A stretch of 64,000 nucleotides of DNA from Actinoplanes derwentensis (GTDB taxonomy: Bacteria; Actinomycetota; Actinomycetes; Mycobacteriales; Micromonosporaceae), in contig NZ_LT629758.1 of assembly GCF_900104725.1 (NCBI RefSeq), forward strand, positions 9,510,001 through 9,574,000. Direction: 5' to 3'. Each line of letters starts with the position of its first letter. The stretch's first letter is position 1. Made by a program: the position numbers and the translations under genes. Positions 1 to 9,422 of the stretch are shown one piece after another. Under the pieces are notes generated by a model. It made no database searches. It saw only the letters and a list, made by a program, of their open reading frames with translations, and was not told the DNA's origin.

Positions 1-1
1 C

Positions 2-1297
2 GGTCTCAAGCCATTGCCACTGGTCACCGGCGACCAGCTCACCCTGACCGCCCGCCGGGACGGGCCGGCCGGTCTCGCCCTGCGCCTGCGCCTGCAACAC
101 GAGGCCACCGGCCTGCCGGCGACCGTGTCGTTCGGCACGCTGCGCCCCGGCGAACAGACGGTCACCGCCGCGGTGAGCGGCTGCTCGGCCGCCCCCGGCT
201 GCCGGATCATGCGCTGGGAGCTGACCACCCCGCCCGGCACCGGTGGCCGGATCCAGCCGCCACCGGCCGGGACCACGGTCAGCGTGCTCGGGCTCCGGCT
301 CGGCGACTCCGGGACCCCGGTCCTCGACGCGGCCGCGCTCGGCGACATCACCCGCTGGCGGGCCGGGACCAGCGGTGGAGCCCTCGACGTGACAGCGGGT
401 GCCGGGGGCCTACGGCTGGCCGCCGACGACAACCAGGCCGAAGAGGGCCGTGGGGTGGGCATCGCCGCATGGGCCGCCGACACCCTGCTGCCCCTGCCCG
501 CGCTGCTGGCCGGGCCGCCGCCGGACGACTGGCGGGACACCGAACCCGCACTGACGGCGTACGGGGAACCGGCTCCCGTGCAGGTGACCGCGACCGTGCC
601 GGCCCTGCCCCACGTCGGCCGCGACGGCCTCATCGTCGACCTGGACGCCACCCGGCGGTTCGCCGCCGAATCCGACCCCGGCGGTGAATACCAGGTATGG
701 CTGGCGCCCGGCGCCCGGCCCGGCCTCGTCGCCGACCTCACCGCGGCCGGGCTCACCGTCACCGCCGACGACACCGTCACCGGCTACGCCGACCGTCTCG
801 GTGCCCAGGCACCGGCCGTCGTCGTCCGGTTCGGGCTGATCGCCGGCATCGCCGCCCTGCTCCTCGCCGCCGCCACCGTCGCGGTCGCCGCCACCGTGGA
901 CCGCCGCTCACTCGCCGAACAGCTCGCCGCACTCCGCGACCAGGGGTTGCCCCGCCGGGTCGCCACCGCTGCCGGCTGGGCCGGCGCCGCCGCGCTGATC
1001 CTGGCCGGGCTGCTCGGCGGGCTCCTCGCCGCGCTGCTGGCGATCGTGGTGATCGGGCGGACCGTCCCGGCGTTCGCCGACGGCTGGGCGGTGCTGGCCC
1101 CACCCGACCCGCTCCATCCGGCGATTACCGTCTTCGCACTGCTCGTCGCGGTCGCCGTGCTCGGGCTGACCGCCTGGATCGCCTTGTCACCACTGCTGCG
1201 CGGCCTGCGTGCGAGCCGCTTCGCCGGCCCGCACGTGGATCCGCCTTCCGGGACGGCTCCGGAATCGTCCTCCCCGGATCGGGAGGGCGGTCGATGA
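2..1297 (+). CDS. ABC transporter FtsX-type permease, 5'-truncated by the window
   Basis: The reading frame is open to the first bases, so the true start lies upstream. The visible C-terminal part has an extracytoplasmic region followed by three hydrophobic segments (about bases 830-895, 960-1060 and 1120-1200), which is the usual C-terminal half of MacB/FtsX-like permeases. A short charged stretch after the first segment (Arg-Arg-Ser-Leu-Ala-Glu-Gln) resembles the cytoplasmic loop of the next gene, so the two are paralogues. Its stop overlaps the next start (ATGA), indicating translational coupling. It is probably part of an ABC complex acting on the envelope; the substrate is unknown. Confidence 0.8.
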   Translation, partial: GLKPLPLVTGDQLTLTARRDGPAGLALRLRLQHEATGLPATVSFGTLRPGEQTVTAAVSGCSAAPGCRIMRWELTTPPGTGGRIQPPPAGTTVSVLGLRLGDSGTPVLDAAALGDITRWRAGTSGGALDVTAGAGGLRLAADDNQAEEGRGVGIAAWAADTLLPLPALLAGPPPDDWRDTEPALTAYGEPAPVQVTATVPALPHVGRDGLIVDLDATRRFAAESDPGGEYQVWLAPGARPGLVADLTAAGLTVTADDTVTGYADRLGAQAPAVVVRFGLIAGIAALLLAAATVAVAATVDRRSLAEQLAALRDQGLPRRVATAAGWAGAAALILAGLLGGLLAALLAIVVIGRTVPAFADGWAVLAPPDPLHPAITVFALLVAVAVLGLTAWIALSPLLRGLRASRFAGPHVDPPSGTAPESSSPDREGGR

Positions 1298-4281
1298 TCT
1301 CCCTGGTCCTTGCCATGGTCTGGACCCGGCGCGGGCAGGCCGTCACCCTCGCTCTGCTCGCGTTGCTGGCGGTCACCTCCGCGGTCGCCGCCCCGGCCTA
1401 CCTGATCGCCGCCGGACGAGCCATCGCCGCCGGGCAGATCGCCACCGCCCCCAACAGCGAACTCAGCCTGGTGGCGAGCCGGACCGTCGACGTCCGGGAC
1501 GAGAGCACCGACAGCGCCGGCATCACCTTCCCCGACGTCGGCAAAGTGCTGCTCGACCTGCCCGGATTCGCCTACTACCACTCCGCCGAGGTGCCGGCCG
1601 TCGGCCTGGAGGAGACCGTCGACTTCCCGTCCCGGCTCGTCTTCCGCCAGGAGATCTGCGCCCACGTGCGGATCGTCAGCGGGCGCTGCCTGGCGGGCGA
1701 GGGCGAGGTGCTGATCGGCGAGCGGACCGCCCAGCGGCGCGGGCTGGCCGCCGGTGACTCCGTGGTCCTGAGCGCCGCCCGGCAGAACGACCAGTCCCGC
1801 CCGCCCACCTGGATGGCCGCCGCCGTTCCGAAGACGCTGACCGTGGCCGGCACGTACCGGACTGCCGACACCACCGACGCGTACTGGGGACGGCACGGCT
1901 ACTTCGTCAGCGGCATCGGCATCAGCTCGGGCGAACCCGTCTTCACCAATCCCGTCACCTTGGAGACGATGGAGCGCACCAGCACGGTGCTGACCATCGA
2001 CGGCATCGCCCGGCCCGGGACCATCGACATCGAGCGGCTCGGCGAACTACGGGCCGACCTGGCCCGGCGCGAACAGATCTCCCTGGAACTCGACCAGGTC
2101 CAGTTCGACAGCGGGATACCCCGGCTGCTCGACCGGATCGACGACGGCCGGGCCGCGGCCCGGCTGCTCGTGCCGGTCGTGGCGGTGCCGCTGGTGCTGC
2201 TCGCGTGTTTCACCATCTACCTGACCGTCGGCTACGGCGCCGAAGGGCGGCAGAGCGAGCTGGCCGTGGTCGCGTTGCGCGGCGCCCGGTGGTGGACTCG
2301 CTGGTGGCTCGCGACCGGGGAGAGCCTGATGGCCGTCCTGGCCGGTGCGGTGGCCGGCTGCCTGGTCGGGCAACTTCTGGTCAACGCGGTCTCCGCGGCA
2401 CTGTTCCCGGGAGTCGGTGCCGAACCGGCGGTCACCTCCCTGCGGTACGCGCCACTGGCCGCCGTGACGGCGCTGATCGCCGCGGTCGTGGCCCAGCGGC
2501 GGCAACTCGTCAGCCCGGTCGCCGCACTGCTCCGGCGGGCCCCGGCCGGTGACCACCGGCGAATCGCCGCCGCCGAAGCCGTGGTGGCGGTGCTCGCCGT
2601 GGTGACCGGAGCCCAATTCGCGCTCTCCGGGCAACCACTCACCGGCGTCGGGCTGTTCGCACCCGCGCTGATCGTGCTGGCGCTCGCGCTGGTGGCCGCA
2701 CGGGTGCTGCTGCCGGTGGTGAACCTGCTGGCTGCCCGAGCACTGCGCCGGGGCCATCTCGGACTCGCCCTGGCCGGTCTGCAACTGTCCCGCCGGCCCG
2801 GCGCCGGCCGCTTGTTCGCCCTGCTGGTCGCCACCGCGGCCGTCGCGGGTTACGCCGTCGGAGCGGTCGACACCGCCGGTCAGGGCCGGACGATCACGGC
2901 CGGCCTCGGCACCGGCGCCGACCGGGTCGTCACCGTTCAGCCGCTCACCCGCCGCGACCTGCTCACCGCCGTCCGGGCGCTCGACCCGGACGGCGCCTTC
3001 GCGATGGCAGTGGTGCGGCTTCCCGGCGGCAGCGTGTCGGTCCCCGGCCTCGCCGTCGACACCGGACGGCTCGCCACCGTCGCCGCCTGGCCCGGTGGGG
3101 CACCCGGCCCGCAGGCACTGCACCGGCTCCTGCACCCCGGCGCGCCCGAGTCACCGGTCCTCTCCGCAGCGGACATCACCATCGACGCCACCACCGCGAC
3201 CGCCGGCCGGATGCGGATGGTCGTGTCGGTGTCGTCGCTGGCCGGGCACGGTGACGGCCTGATCGAGATGGGCGATCTCAAGACCGGACGGCACCGCTAC
3301 CACCAGCGGACCGAGGTCTGCCGGGACGGCTGCCGGATCAACGGCATCCGGCTCTCCGGCGCGGGCGGCGGCTCCGCCATCACCGGGCAGGTGACTCTGC
3401 ACGAGGTGAACACCACGGCCCCGGCGCCGCTGACCGACCCGGCCCGCTGGCGGGCCACCGGGCAGGGCCGGCTCTCCGCCGCACCCGACGGGCTGCGCGC
3501 CGACGTCCAGGTCACCGCCAGTGTCGCCGAAGTCGTCTGGATCCAGCCGGCCGTCACGCCGTACCCGGTGCCGATGGCCTTCGCCGGGAACCGGCCCGCC
3601 GACCCGTTGATCACCGGGGTGGCGCCGGCCGGCATTCCGCTCGCCGCAGTCGCCACCCTGCCCGCGGTGCCGGCTGCCGGGCGGCAGGCCGCCCTCGTCG
3701 ACCTGGAATACCTCGACCTGCTCGCCGTCGATCCGAAACCGGTACTGGACCCACAGGTGTGGCTCGGCTCCGCCGCACCCGCCGACGTCGACGAACAACT
3801 CGCCGCCCACGGTCTGGTGATCGTCTCCGGCACGACAGCCGCCGAGACGCGTGCCGGGCTGGACGAACAGGGTCCCGCGATCGCCCTCTGGTTCCACCTG
3901 CTCGCGGCGGTCCTCGCCGCCCTGCTCGGGGCCGGGGCGCTGGCCCTGACCGTGGCGGTCGACCGGGTGCGGCGGACCGAGGACCTCACCGCGTTGCGGA
4001 CCCAGGGACTACGGCCCGGCCCGGCCGGTCAGGCCACCCTCTGGACCTATCCGGTGCTGGTCGTCATCGCCACCGCCGTCGGGGTGCTGGTCGCGGCGGC
4101 GGCGTGGTGGCTCACCGGCTGGGCGCTGCCACTGGCCGGCATCACCCCACCCGACCTGCCTCTGCCGTCCTGGCCCGGCATGTGGTCCGTGCTGGCCGCG
4201 GCCGGTGTGGTTCTGGTGGTCGAGTTGCTGGTCGCGTTCGTGGGTGGCCGAGACCTGCGCCGGCGAATAGAGCGCCGATGA
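1294..4281 (+). CDS. ABC transporter FtsX-type permease, 995 aa
   Basis: The start is the ATG that overlaps the previous stop by 4 bp; the frame is open far upstream but that part is antisense-type Arg/Pro-rich translation. A hydrophobic N-terminal segment follows the start. Two FtsX-like membrane blocks are seen, one in the middle (three or more segments after the Leu-Leu-Val-Pro-Val-Val-Ala-Val-Pro stretch) and one at the C-terminus, with long extracytoplasmic regions between. This is the two-halved layout of MacB/LolCE-like permeases of actinobacteria. With the upstream gene and the ATPase at 4536 it probably forms one ABC system. Substrate not predictable. Confidence 0.85.
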   Translation: MISLVLAMVWTRRGQAVTLALLALLAVTSAVAAPAYLIAAGRAIAAGQIATAPNSELSLVASRTVDVRDESTDSAGITFPDVGKVLLDLPGFAYYHSAEVPAVGLEETVDFPSRLVFRQEICAHVRIVSGRCLAGEGEVLIGERTAQRRGLAAGDSVVLSAARQNDQSRPPTWMAAAVPKTLTVAGTYRTADTTDAYWGRHGYFVSGIGISSGEPVFTNPVTLETMERTSTVLTIDGIARPGTIDIERLGELRADLARREQISLELDQVQFDSGIPRLLDRIDDGRAAARLLVPVVAVPLVLLACFTIYLTVGYGAEGRQSELAVVALRGARWWTRWWLATGESLMAVLAGAVAGCLVGQLLVNAVSAALFPGVGAEPAVTSLRYAPLAAVTALIAAVVAQRRQLVSPVAALLRRAPAGDHRRIAAAEAVVAVLAVVTGAQFALSGQPLTGVGLFAPALIVLALALVAARVLLPVVNLLAARALRRGHLGLALAGLQLSRRPGAGRLFALLVATAAVAGYAVGAVDTAGQGRTITAGLGTGADRVVTVQPLTRRDLLTAVRALDPDGAFAMAVVRLPGGSVSVPGLAVDTGRLATVAAWPGGAPGPQALHRLLHPGAPESPVLSAADITIDATTATAGRMRMVVSVSSLAGHGDGLIEMGDLKTGRHRYHQRTEVCRDGCRINGIRLSGAGGGSAITGQVTLHEVNTTAPAPLTDPARWRATGQGRLSAAPDGLRADVQVTASVAEVVWIQPAVTPYPVPMAFAGNRPADPLITGVAPAGIPLAAVATLPAVPAAGRQAALVDLEYLDLLAVDPKPVLDPQVWLGSAAPADVDEQLAAHGLVIVSGTTAAETRAGLDEQGPAIALWFHLLAAVLAALLGAGALALTVAVDRVRRTEDLTALRTQGLRPGPAGQATLWTYPVLVVIATAVGVLVAAAAWWLTGWALPLAGITPPDLPLPSWPGMWSVLAAAGVVLVVELLVAFVGGRDLRRRIERR

Positions 4282-4535
4282 CCCCGGCCGGCGCGTGCAT
4301 CGCTGCGCGATCCGCATCGCTGTCCGCCCGCGAGCGCTGCCGGTCCGCGGCTGCTCCTGGGTTGCGGCCGTTTCCGGGCCGCGAGCGCTGCTGGTCCGCG
4401 GCCGTTTCCGGGCTGCGAATGCGGCGGTATTCGGGTGCGGGGCGGGCGGTGGCCGGGCCGGTTCGGGGCAGCGGGTCGGGAGATCGGTGGCGGGTTTGTC
4501 GTGATGGGTGCTGACGTGGTGGGGGAGAGGGAGCC
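4282..4535. repeat. Intergenic stretch with short GC-rich direct repeats
   Basis: No credible gene. A 21-bp GC-rich unit beginning GCGAGCGCTG occurs at 4330-4350 and again, with one change, at 4381-4401. A 16-bp unit (GCGGCCGTTTCCGGGC) occurs at 4364-4379 and 4398-4413. The arrangement looks like slippage-type duplication. A purine-rich ribosome-binding site for the next gene ends the stretch. Confidence 0.6.
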
Positions 4536-5189
4536 GTGCGGAGTTTGACCGTTGAGGGTGCTGAGTTCGGGTACGGCGACGGCTCGGCCGTGCTGAGTGA
4601 GATCACAGTGACGGCTCGGGCGGGGGAGGTGCTCGCCGTCACCGGGACCTCGGGGGCGGGTAAGACCACGCTGCTGAACGCCATGGCGGGGATTCTCAAG
4701 GCCCGGGTGGGGACGATCGTTGTGGACGGAGTGCCGCTGACCGGGCGGGATCACGCGGTGTCGCTCGGGGTGGTGCTGATTCCGCAGGACAACGGGCTCG
4801 CGGCGATCCTGACCGCGGCGGAGAACGTGTCGGTCGCGGTCATCGCCACCGGCGGATCACCGGCGTCCGCGCGACGGCGGACCGCTGACGCGCTGGACTC
4901 GCTCGGGCTCTCCGGGCAGGCCAATCAGTTGATCGACGAGCTTTCCGGCGGGCAGCAGCAGCGCACCGCCTTGGCTCGCGGGCTGGCGCTGCGCGGTGAC
5001 GTCGTGCTGGCCGATGAGGTGACCAGCGAGCTGGACGCCGCCAACCGCCAGCGGGTGCTCGACCTGCTCCGGGCCGAGGCCGCCCGCGGCGCTGTGGTCG
5101 TCTTCGCCACCCACGATCCGGAGGCGGCAGCGGCCTGCGACCGCGAACTCCACCTCGCCGACGGCGTCGCCACCTGGCCCCGCCCCTGA
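4536..5189 (+). CDS. ABC transporter ATP-binding protein, 217 aa
   Basis: Complete nucleotide-binding domain of the MacB/LolD class: Walker A Gly-Thr-Ser-Gly-Ala-Gly-Lys-Thr-Thr near residue 40, signature Leu-Ser-Gly-Gly-Gln-Gln-Gln, and Walker B Val-Val-Leu-Ala-Asp-Glu, followed by an H-loop His in Ala-Thr-His-Asp. It starts with GTG behind a strong GGGGGAGAGG ribosome-binding site. It lies downstream of two FtsX permeases on the same strand and most likely energises them. Confidence 0.9.
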   Translation: MRSLTVEGAEFGYGDGSAVLSEITVTARAGEVLAVTGTSGAGKTTLLNAMAGILKARVGTIVVDGVPLTGRDHAVSLGVVLIPQDNGLAAILTAAENVSVAVIATGGSPASARRRTADALDSLGLSGQANQLIDELSGGQQQRTALARGLALRGDVVLADEVTSELDAANRQRVLDLLRAEAARGAVVVFATHDPEAAAACDRELHLADGVATWPRP

Positions 5190-5357
5190 CGAGCCATGTC
5201 CGGCGGGGCCGCCCCGGCTGGCCTCCGACTGGCCGAGTCGGCGGGGCTCCGGGCGGGCTGTGTTCGACGGCAGAGCCGGCCGGGTTGTTACTGGGGGCAG
5301 GGCGGGGCGGTGGGCGTACCCGCGAAAGGGTTGTGGGGTGGTCCTTGTGGGGGAACC

Positions 5358-6200
5358 TCAGACGGGTGTGTCGTGGCTGGAAGGGAGGAGGGTGACTTCG
5401 CCGTCGATGTGCTGGACGGTGAACAGGGTGCCGGGTGGGTAGGAGCCGAGGACCTCCGGCGGGAGCTGGACCGTGCCGTCGCCGGCGACCACTGCGAAGT
5501 CCTGGCCGTCGCGGCCTTCGGCGCCGACCCGGCCGTCGCGGATCGTGACGGCGCGGCCGAGGCGGGCGCCGACCTCGTTGTCGTGGGTGACGACGACGAT
5601 CGTGGTCTGGCGTTCGGTGTTCACCGTCTCCAGGGCGTCGAGGACCTCGTCGCGGCCGGCGGTGTCGAGGCGGCTGGTGGGTTCGTCGACCAGGAGCAGG
5701 CCGGGACCGGTGGCGATGCCGACGGCCAGGGCGGCGCGCTGACGGGCGCCGGGTGTCAGGTCGGCGAGCCTGCGGCGGCCCTGGCCGGGGAGTCCGACCA
5801 GGTCGAGGATGCGGTCGGGGTCGTCGAGCTGGATGCCGCGGGTGTGTGCGGCCCGGCGCTGGGCGAGCCAGATGTTGCGGTGCAGCGACGCGTAGGGGAG
5901 CAGGTTGCGGGCGGCGCCCTGCAGCACGACGCCGATCTCGGTGCCACGCAGCCGGGAGATCTCGCCGTCGGAGAGTTTGCCCATGTCGTAGGTGCCGATG
6001 TTGATCCGGCCGGCGGACGGGCGCATCAGGCCGGCGAGCAGCGCGATCAGGGTGGACTTGCCGGAGCCGGACGGGCCGACCAGGGCGATCGTCTCGCCGG
6101 GGGCGATGGACAGGTCCACTCCGGCCAGGGCGACGACGTCACCGGCTTCGGCGCGGTAGATGTGGACCACCCGGCGGCAGGCGACAGCGAGACCGTTCAT
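5358..6200 (-). CDS. ABC transporter ATP-binding protein, 280 aa
   Basis: LolD/MacB-type ATPase. Walker A is Gly-Pro-Ser-Gly-Ser-Gly-Lys-Ser-Thr and Walker B is Leu-Leu-Leu-Val-Asp-Glu. The signature motif is degenerate: Leu-Thr-Pro-Gly-Ala-Arg-Gln-Arg replaces LSGGQ-Q-R, which is unusual but seen in some actinobacterial paralogues. About 60 C-terminal residues extend beyond the standard domain. The ATG at 6200 is chosen over an in-frame TTG at 6221 because GGGTGG lies upstream of it. It converges on the other ATPase and may serve the same permeases. Confidence 0.85.
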   Translation of the reverse strand: MNGLAVACRRVVHIYRAEAGDVVALAGVDLSIAPGETIALVGPSGSGKSTLIALLAGLMRPSAGRINIGTYDMGKLSDGEISRLRGTEIGVVLQGAARNLLPYASLHRNIWLAQRRAAHTRGIQLDDPDRILDLVGLPGQGRRRLADLTPGARQRAALAVGIATGPGLLLVDEPTSRLDTAGRDEVLDALETVNTERQTTIVVVTHDNEVGARLGRAVTIRDGRVGAEGRDGQDFAVVAGDGTVQLPPEVLGSYPPGTLFTVQHIDGEVTLLPSSHDTPV

Positions 6201-6303
6201 CAGTTGTACACCACCCGGCAACAGTCAGCGGTTCGACATTTACAAAGGTCAAGCTAGCCGAGTGGGACCGGCGTGACGACCCCGTCAGCTCGCCTCTTAT
6301 CGT

Positions 6304-7248
6304 GTGGGCGTGCGTGACATCGCCGTTTTCACCGGATCTGCCCATCCTGAACTCGCTACGGAGATCTGCGAGCACCTCGGTGTACCGCTGATGCCGACCC
6401 GGATCGACAGGTTCGCCAACGACTGCATCGAAGTGCAGTTACAGGGGAACTGCCGGGAACGGGACGTCTTCCTGATCCAGCCGCTGGTTCCGCCGACCCA
6501 GGAACACCTGGCCGAACTGTTGTTCATGCTCAACGCGGCCCGGGGTGCGTCGGCCGCCCGGATCACCGTGGTGCTGCCGCATTACGCCTACGCCCGCAGC
6601 GACAAGAAGGACGCCCCGCGTATCTCGATAGGTGGCCGCCTGGTCGCGGATCTGCTGACCACCGCCGGTGCCGACCGGGTGCTGGCGATGACGCTGCACT
6701 CGCCGCAGGTGCACGGCTTCTTCAACATTCCGGTGGACCATCTGCACGCGCTGCGTGAGCTGGCCAATCACTTCCGTGGCTACGACCTGAGCAACAGCGT
6801 CGTGGTCTCCCCGGACCTGGGCAACGCCAAGGAGGCCGCGGCTTTCGCCCGGATGCTGGGCGTGGAGGTGGCGGCCGGGGCGAAACAGCGGTACGCCGAC
6901 GACAAGGTGGTGATCAGCTCGGTGATCGGTGAGGTCTCCGGCCGGGACGTGATCGTGCTGGACGACGAGATCGCCAAGGGCAGCACGGTCTTCGAGTTGC
7001 TGGCCCGGCTGCGGGAACGCAACGTGCGTAGTGTCCGGGTGGCGTGCACCCACGGCCTGTTCACGAACGACGCGATCCGGCGGCTCTCCGCGGAGAAGGA
7101 GATCGAGGAGATCGTCTGTACGAACACGGTGCCGATCCCGAAGGAGAAGGCGACCGACAAGCTGACGGTGATCTCGGTGGGGACGGCGCTGGCCGAGGCG
7201 ATCCGCCGGATCCACAACGGCGAGTCGGTGAGCGCCCTCTTCGCCTGA
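6304..7248 (+). CDS. prs: Ribose-phosphate pyrophosphokinase homologue, 314 aa
   Basis: Makes or is related to enzymes that make PRPP from ribose 5-phosphate and ATP, in the cytoplasm. The length and the N-terminal Phe-Thr-Gly-Ser-Ala-His motif fit the family, as does His-Tyr-Ala-Tyr-Ala-Arg-Ser-Asp-Lys-Lys in the ATP/flexible-loop region. The PRPP-binding loop near residues 219-228 reads Leu-Asp-Asp-Glu-Ile-Ala-Lys-Gly-Ser-Thr instead of the usual Asp-Asp-x-x-Asp-Thr-Gly-Gly-Thr; the two acidic residues are kept but the Thr-Gly-Gly part is not. GTG start at 6304; GTG at 6310 is an alternative. This looks like a secondary Prs paralogue rather than the housekeeping enzyme. Confidence 0.82.
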   Translation: MGVRDIAVFTGSAHPELATEICEHLGVPLMPTRIDRFANDCIEVQLQGNCRERDVFLIQPLVPPTQEHLAELLFMLNAARGASAARITVVLPHYAYARSDKKDAPRISIGGRLVADLLTTAGADRVLAMTLHSPQVHGFFNIPVDHLHALRELANHFRGYDLSNSVVVSPDLGNAKEAAAFARMLGVEVAAGAKQRYADDKVVISSVIGEVSGRDVIVLDDEIAKGSTVFELLARLRERNVRSVRVACTHGLFTNDAIRRLSAEKEIEEIVCTNTVPIPKEKATDKLTVISVGTALAEAIRRIHNGESVSALFA

Positions 7249-7304
7249 ATCAAGCGGGCGCAATTCCGGCAAATGGGCCTCATGGTGCGCGGCAAACACG
7301 AATC

Positions 7305-9344
7305 ATGTTGCTCATGGGTGTCATGGCTTACCCCCTCCGGTACGCGCTCGCCGACCTAGCCCTCGCGCTCAGCCGCGCGGTGGGAGACCCGGTCGAGGTA
7401 CGTTCCACGGCTGCTCGCGCCGCCGCCGACATGATCGGCGACGGCGCGGGGGTGCAACTACTGCGCGACGACGGTCGGTACGAGGAGATCTCGTACCACC
7501 ACATCGACAACGAACGTTCGGAACCGCTGGCCCGGGCGCTGTCCCGGGCCGGCCAGACTCCGGACAACGAGTACTCGACCACGCTCGCCGCGAGCCGCCG
7601 TCCGATCGTGCTGGCCGGTGACTCGGCGGCCGAACTGGCGACACCCGAGGCGTCCATCACGGCCGCGGTGCTGTGCCCGGTGATCGTCGACAACACGTAC
7701 GTCGGTTTCCTGATCCTGACCCGGCACGCCGAAGATGCCTTCTACTCCACGCCCGAGGTGGAACTGGCCCGTGACATCGCCGGTGAGCTGTCGCTGGCGG
7801 TCAGTTCGGCCCGTGCTCAGGAGCGGCTGCGGGCGTCCGAGGAGCGGTACCGCCGGGTGCTGGAGACGATCCCGGAAGGGGTGCTCCAGCTCGACCCGCA
7901 CGGGGTGGCGACGTACGCGAACGAGCCGATCGGGGTGGTCCTCGGCATGCCGCGGGCCGAGCTGATCGGGGTGTCGCTGCGCGGGTTCCTGGACAACGTG
8001 GGCCAGAAGGAACTGGACCGGCGGATCGCCGAGTGCAAGACCGGCCGGTCCACGGTGGGTGCGACCCGGCTGATGCGGGCGGACGGTTCCCGGCGCAGCG
8101 TACGCATCAGCATGATGCCCGTGCAGGACGAGAACCACGAGTTCATCGGCGTCCTGTGCATGATCACCGACACCACCGATCACATCGACGCCCGCGGCCT
8201 CAAGCGCCAGCTCGACCACCTGCGCCGACTGGACAGCCTGGGCCAGCTGATCGGCGGTCTGTCGCACGACTTCAACAACCTGATGACCGTGGTGGCCGGT
8301 TCGGCCGACATGATCCTGTCGACCGCTGACGAGGAGTCGCCACATCACCAGCTGGCCAAGGACATCCTGGACGCGGTCGGCACCGGCCGGACACTCACCC
8401 ACCAGCTGCTGGCGTTCGGCCGCAGCGAGGGCAACCGCCCCGAGGTGATCCCGATCCCGGACCTGCTCACCGACGTGCAGGCGCTGTTCAGCCGGACCTT
8501 GGGCGAGCACATCGGCTTGGACCTGGCGTTCGGCCCGGACGTGTGGCCGGTGAAAGCCGAACGCGGCCCGCTGGAACAGGCGCTGGTCAACCTGGCCGCG
8601 AACGCCCGCGACGCGATGCTGCACGGCGGCATGGTCCGGGTCGCCGCCACCAACGAGGTGATCGAACCCGGTCAGCTGGCCGAGGGCGCGCCGACCGGCA
8701 AACTGGTGCACCTGGTGGTCACCGACACCGGCGTGGGCATGGAGGACGAGGTGCGGCGCCGGGCGCTGGAGCCGTTCTTCACCACTCGCCCGACCGCGTC
8801 CGGACTGGGCCTGGCCACCACCGCCGGGATCGTGGCGAACCTGGGCGGCCACATCGAGCTGGAGTCGCAGCCCCGGATCGGCACGACCGTGCACATCTAC
8901 CTGCCGGCGGCCGAGCAGAAGACCGGCACGGCCGGCGAGGGCCAGAAGAAGAATGCGGTGATCGGCCGAGTGCTGATCGTCGAGGACCAGCCGGACGTGG
9001 CGCAGCTGGTGCGGCGGCTGATCGAACCGGCCGGGTACGAGATCGCGGTCGCCACCGACGCGCTGATGGCGGTCACCCAGGTGGCGTCGGGCGCCCGCCC
9101 GGACCTGCTGATCACCGACGTGGTGATGCCGACGATGACCGGGCCGGAGCTGGCGGGCGCGTTGCGCACCCACCAGCCGGACCTGCCGGTGCTCTACATG
9201 TCCGGATACACGGCGGCGTCCCTGGGCCCGCAGCTGCACCTGGACGAGAACAGCATGCTGCTGGAGAAGCCGTTCACCCGGTCGACGCTGCTGGGCGCGA
9301 TCCGCTCACTGTGCGGCCCGCAACCCCCGGCCTCGGAACGCTGA
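7305..9344 (+). CDS. Hybrid sensor histidine kinase: GAF, PAS, kinase, receiver
   Basis: About 679 aa. The order is a GAF-like sensor (residues ~10-160), a PAS domain starting at Ser-Glu-Glu-Arg-Tyr-Arg-Arg (~175-300), a HisKA segment with Leu-Ser-His-Asp-Phe-Asn-Asn (phospho-acceptor His321), an HATPase_c domain with Asn-Ala-Arg-Asp-Ala and Asp-Thr-Gly-Val-Gly-Met motifs, and a C-terminal receiver with Asp605 in Ile-Thr-Asp-Val-Val-Met-Pro. No membrane segment is visible, so it is probably a soluble sensor. The start is uncertain among the ATGs at 7305, 7314 and 7323. No separate response regulator is adjacent, so the output partner is unknown. Confidence 0.88.
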   Translation: MLLMGVMAYPLRYALADLALALSRAVGDPVEVRSTAARAAADMIGDGAGVQLLRDDGRYEEISYHHIDNERSEPLARALSRAGQTPDNEYSTTLAASRRPIVLAGDSAAELATPEASITAAVLCPVIVDNTYVGFLILTRHAEDAFYSTPEVELARDIAGELSLAVSSARAQERLRASEERYRRVLETIPEGVLQLDPHGVATYANEPIGVVLGMPRAELIGVSLRGFLDNVGQKELDRRIAECKTGRSTVGATRLMRADGSRRSVRISMMPVQDENHEFIGVLCMITDTTDHIDARGLKRQLDHLRRLDSLGQLIGGLSHDFNNLMTVVAGSADMILSTADEESPHHQLAKDILDAVGTGRTLTHQLLAFGRSEGNRPEVIPIPDLLTDVQALFSRTLGEHIGLDLAFGPDVWPVKAERGPLEQALVNLAANARDAMLHGGMVRVAATNEVIEPGQLAEGAPTGKLVHLVVTDTGVGMEDEVRRRALEPFFTTRPTASGLGLATTAGIVANLGGHIELESQPRIGTTVHIYLPAAEQKTGTAGEGQKKNAVIGRVLIVEDQPDVAQLVRRLIEPAGYEIAVATDALMAVTQVASGARPDLLITDVVMPTMTGPELAGALRTHQPDLPVLYMSGYTAASLGPQLHLDENSMLLEKPFTRSTLLGAIRSLCGPQPPASER

Positions 9345-9368
9345 CACGGGTCAGCCGGACGTCTATCA

Positions 9369-9403
9369 GAACGGGCGAGGTGCTCAGAGCACCTCGCCCG
9401 TTC
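9369..9403. terminator. Bidirectional hairpin terminator between convergent genes
   Basis: A perfect 16-bp inverted repeat with arms GAACGGGCGAGGTGCT and its complement closes on a 3-nt loop. It sits between the 3' end of the histidine kinase gene and the 3' end of the small membrane protein gene on the other strand. Confidence 0.75.
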
Positions 9404-9422
9404 CACCGGGGGTGGAGGAAGA

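Noticed and set aside
697..1293. An N-terminal extension of the 995-aa permease
   Set aside because: The extension is almost entirely Arg/Pro/Gly and overlaps the real upstream permease in another frame; the ATGA overlap gives the natural start.
5190..5357. A small gene between the two convergent ABC ATPase genes
   Set aside because: Frames there read through the antisense of the minus-strand ATPase and show no ribosome-binding site or motif.
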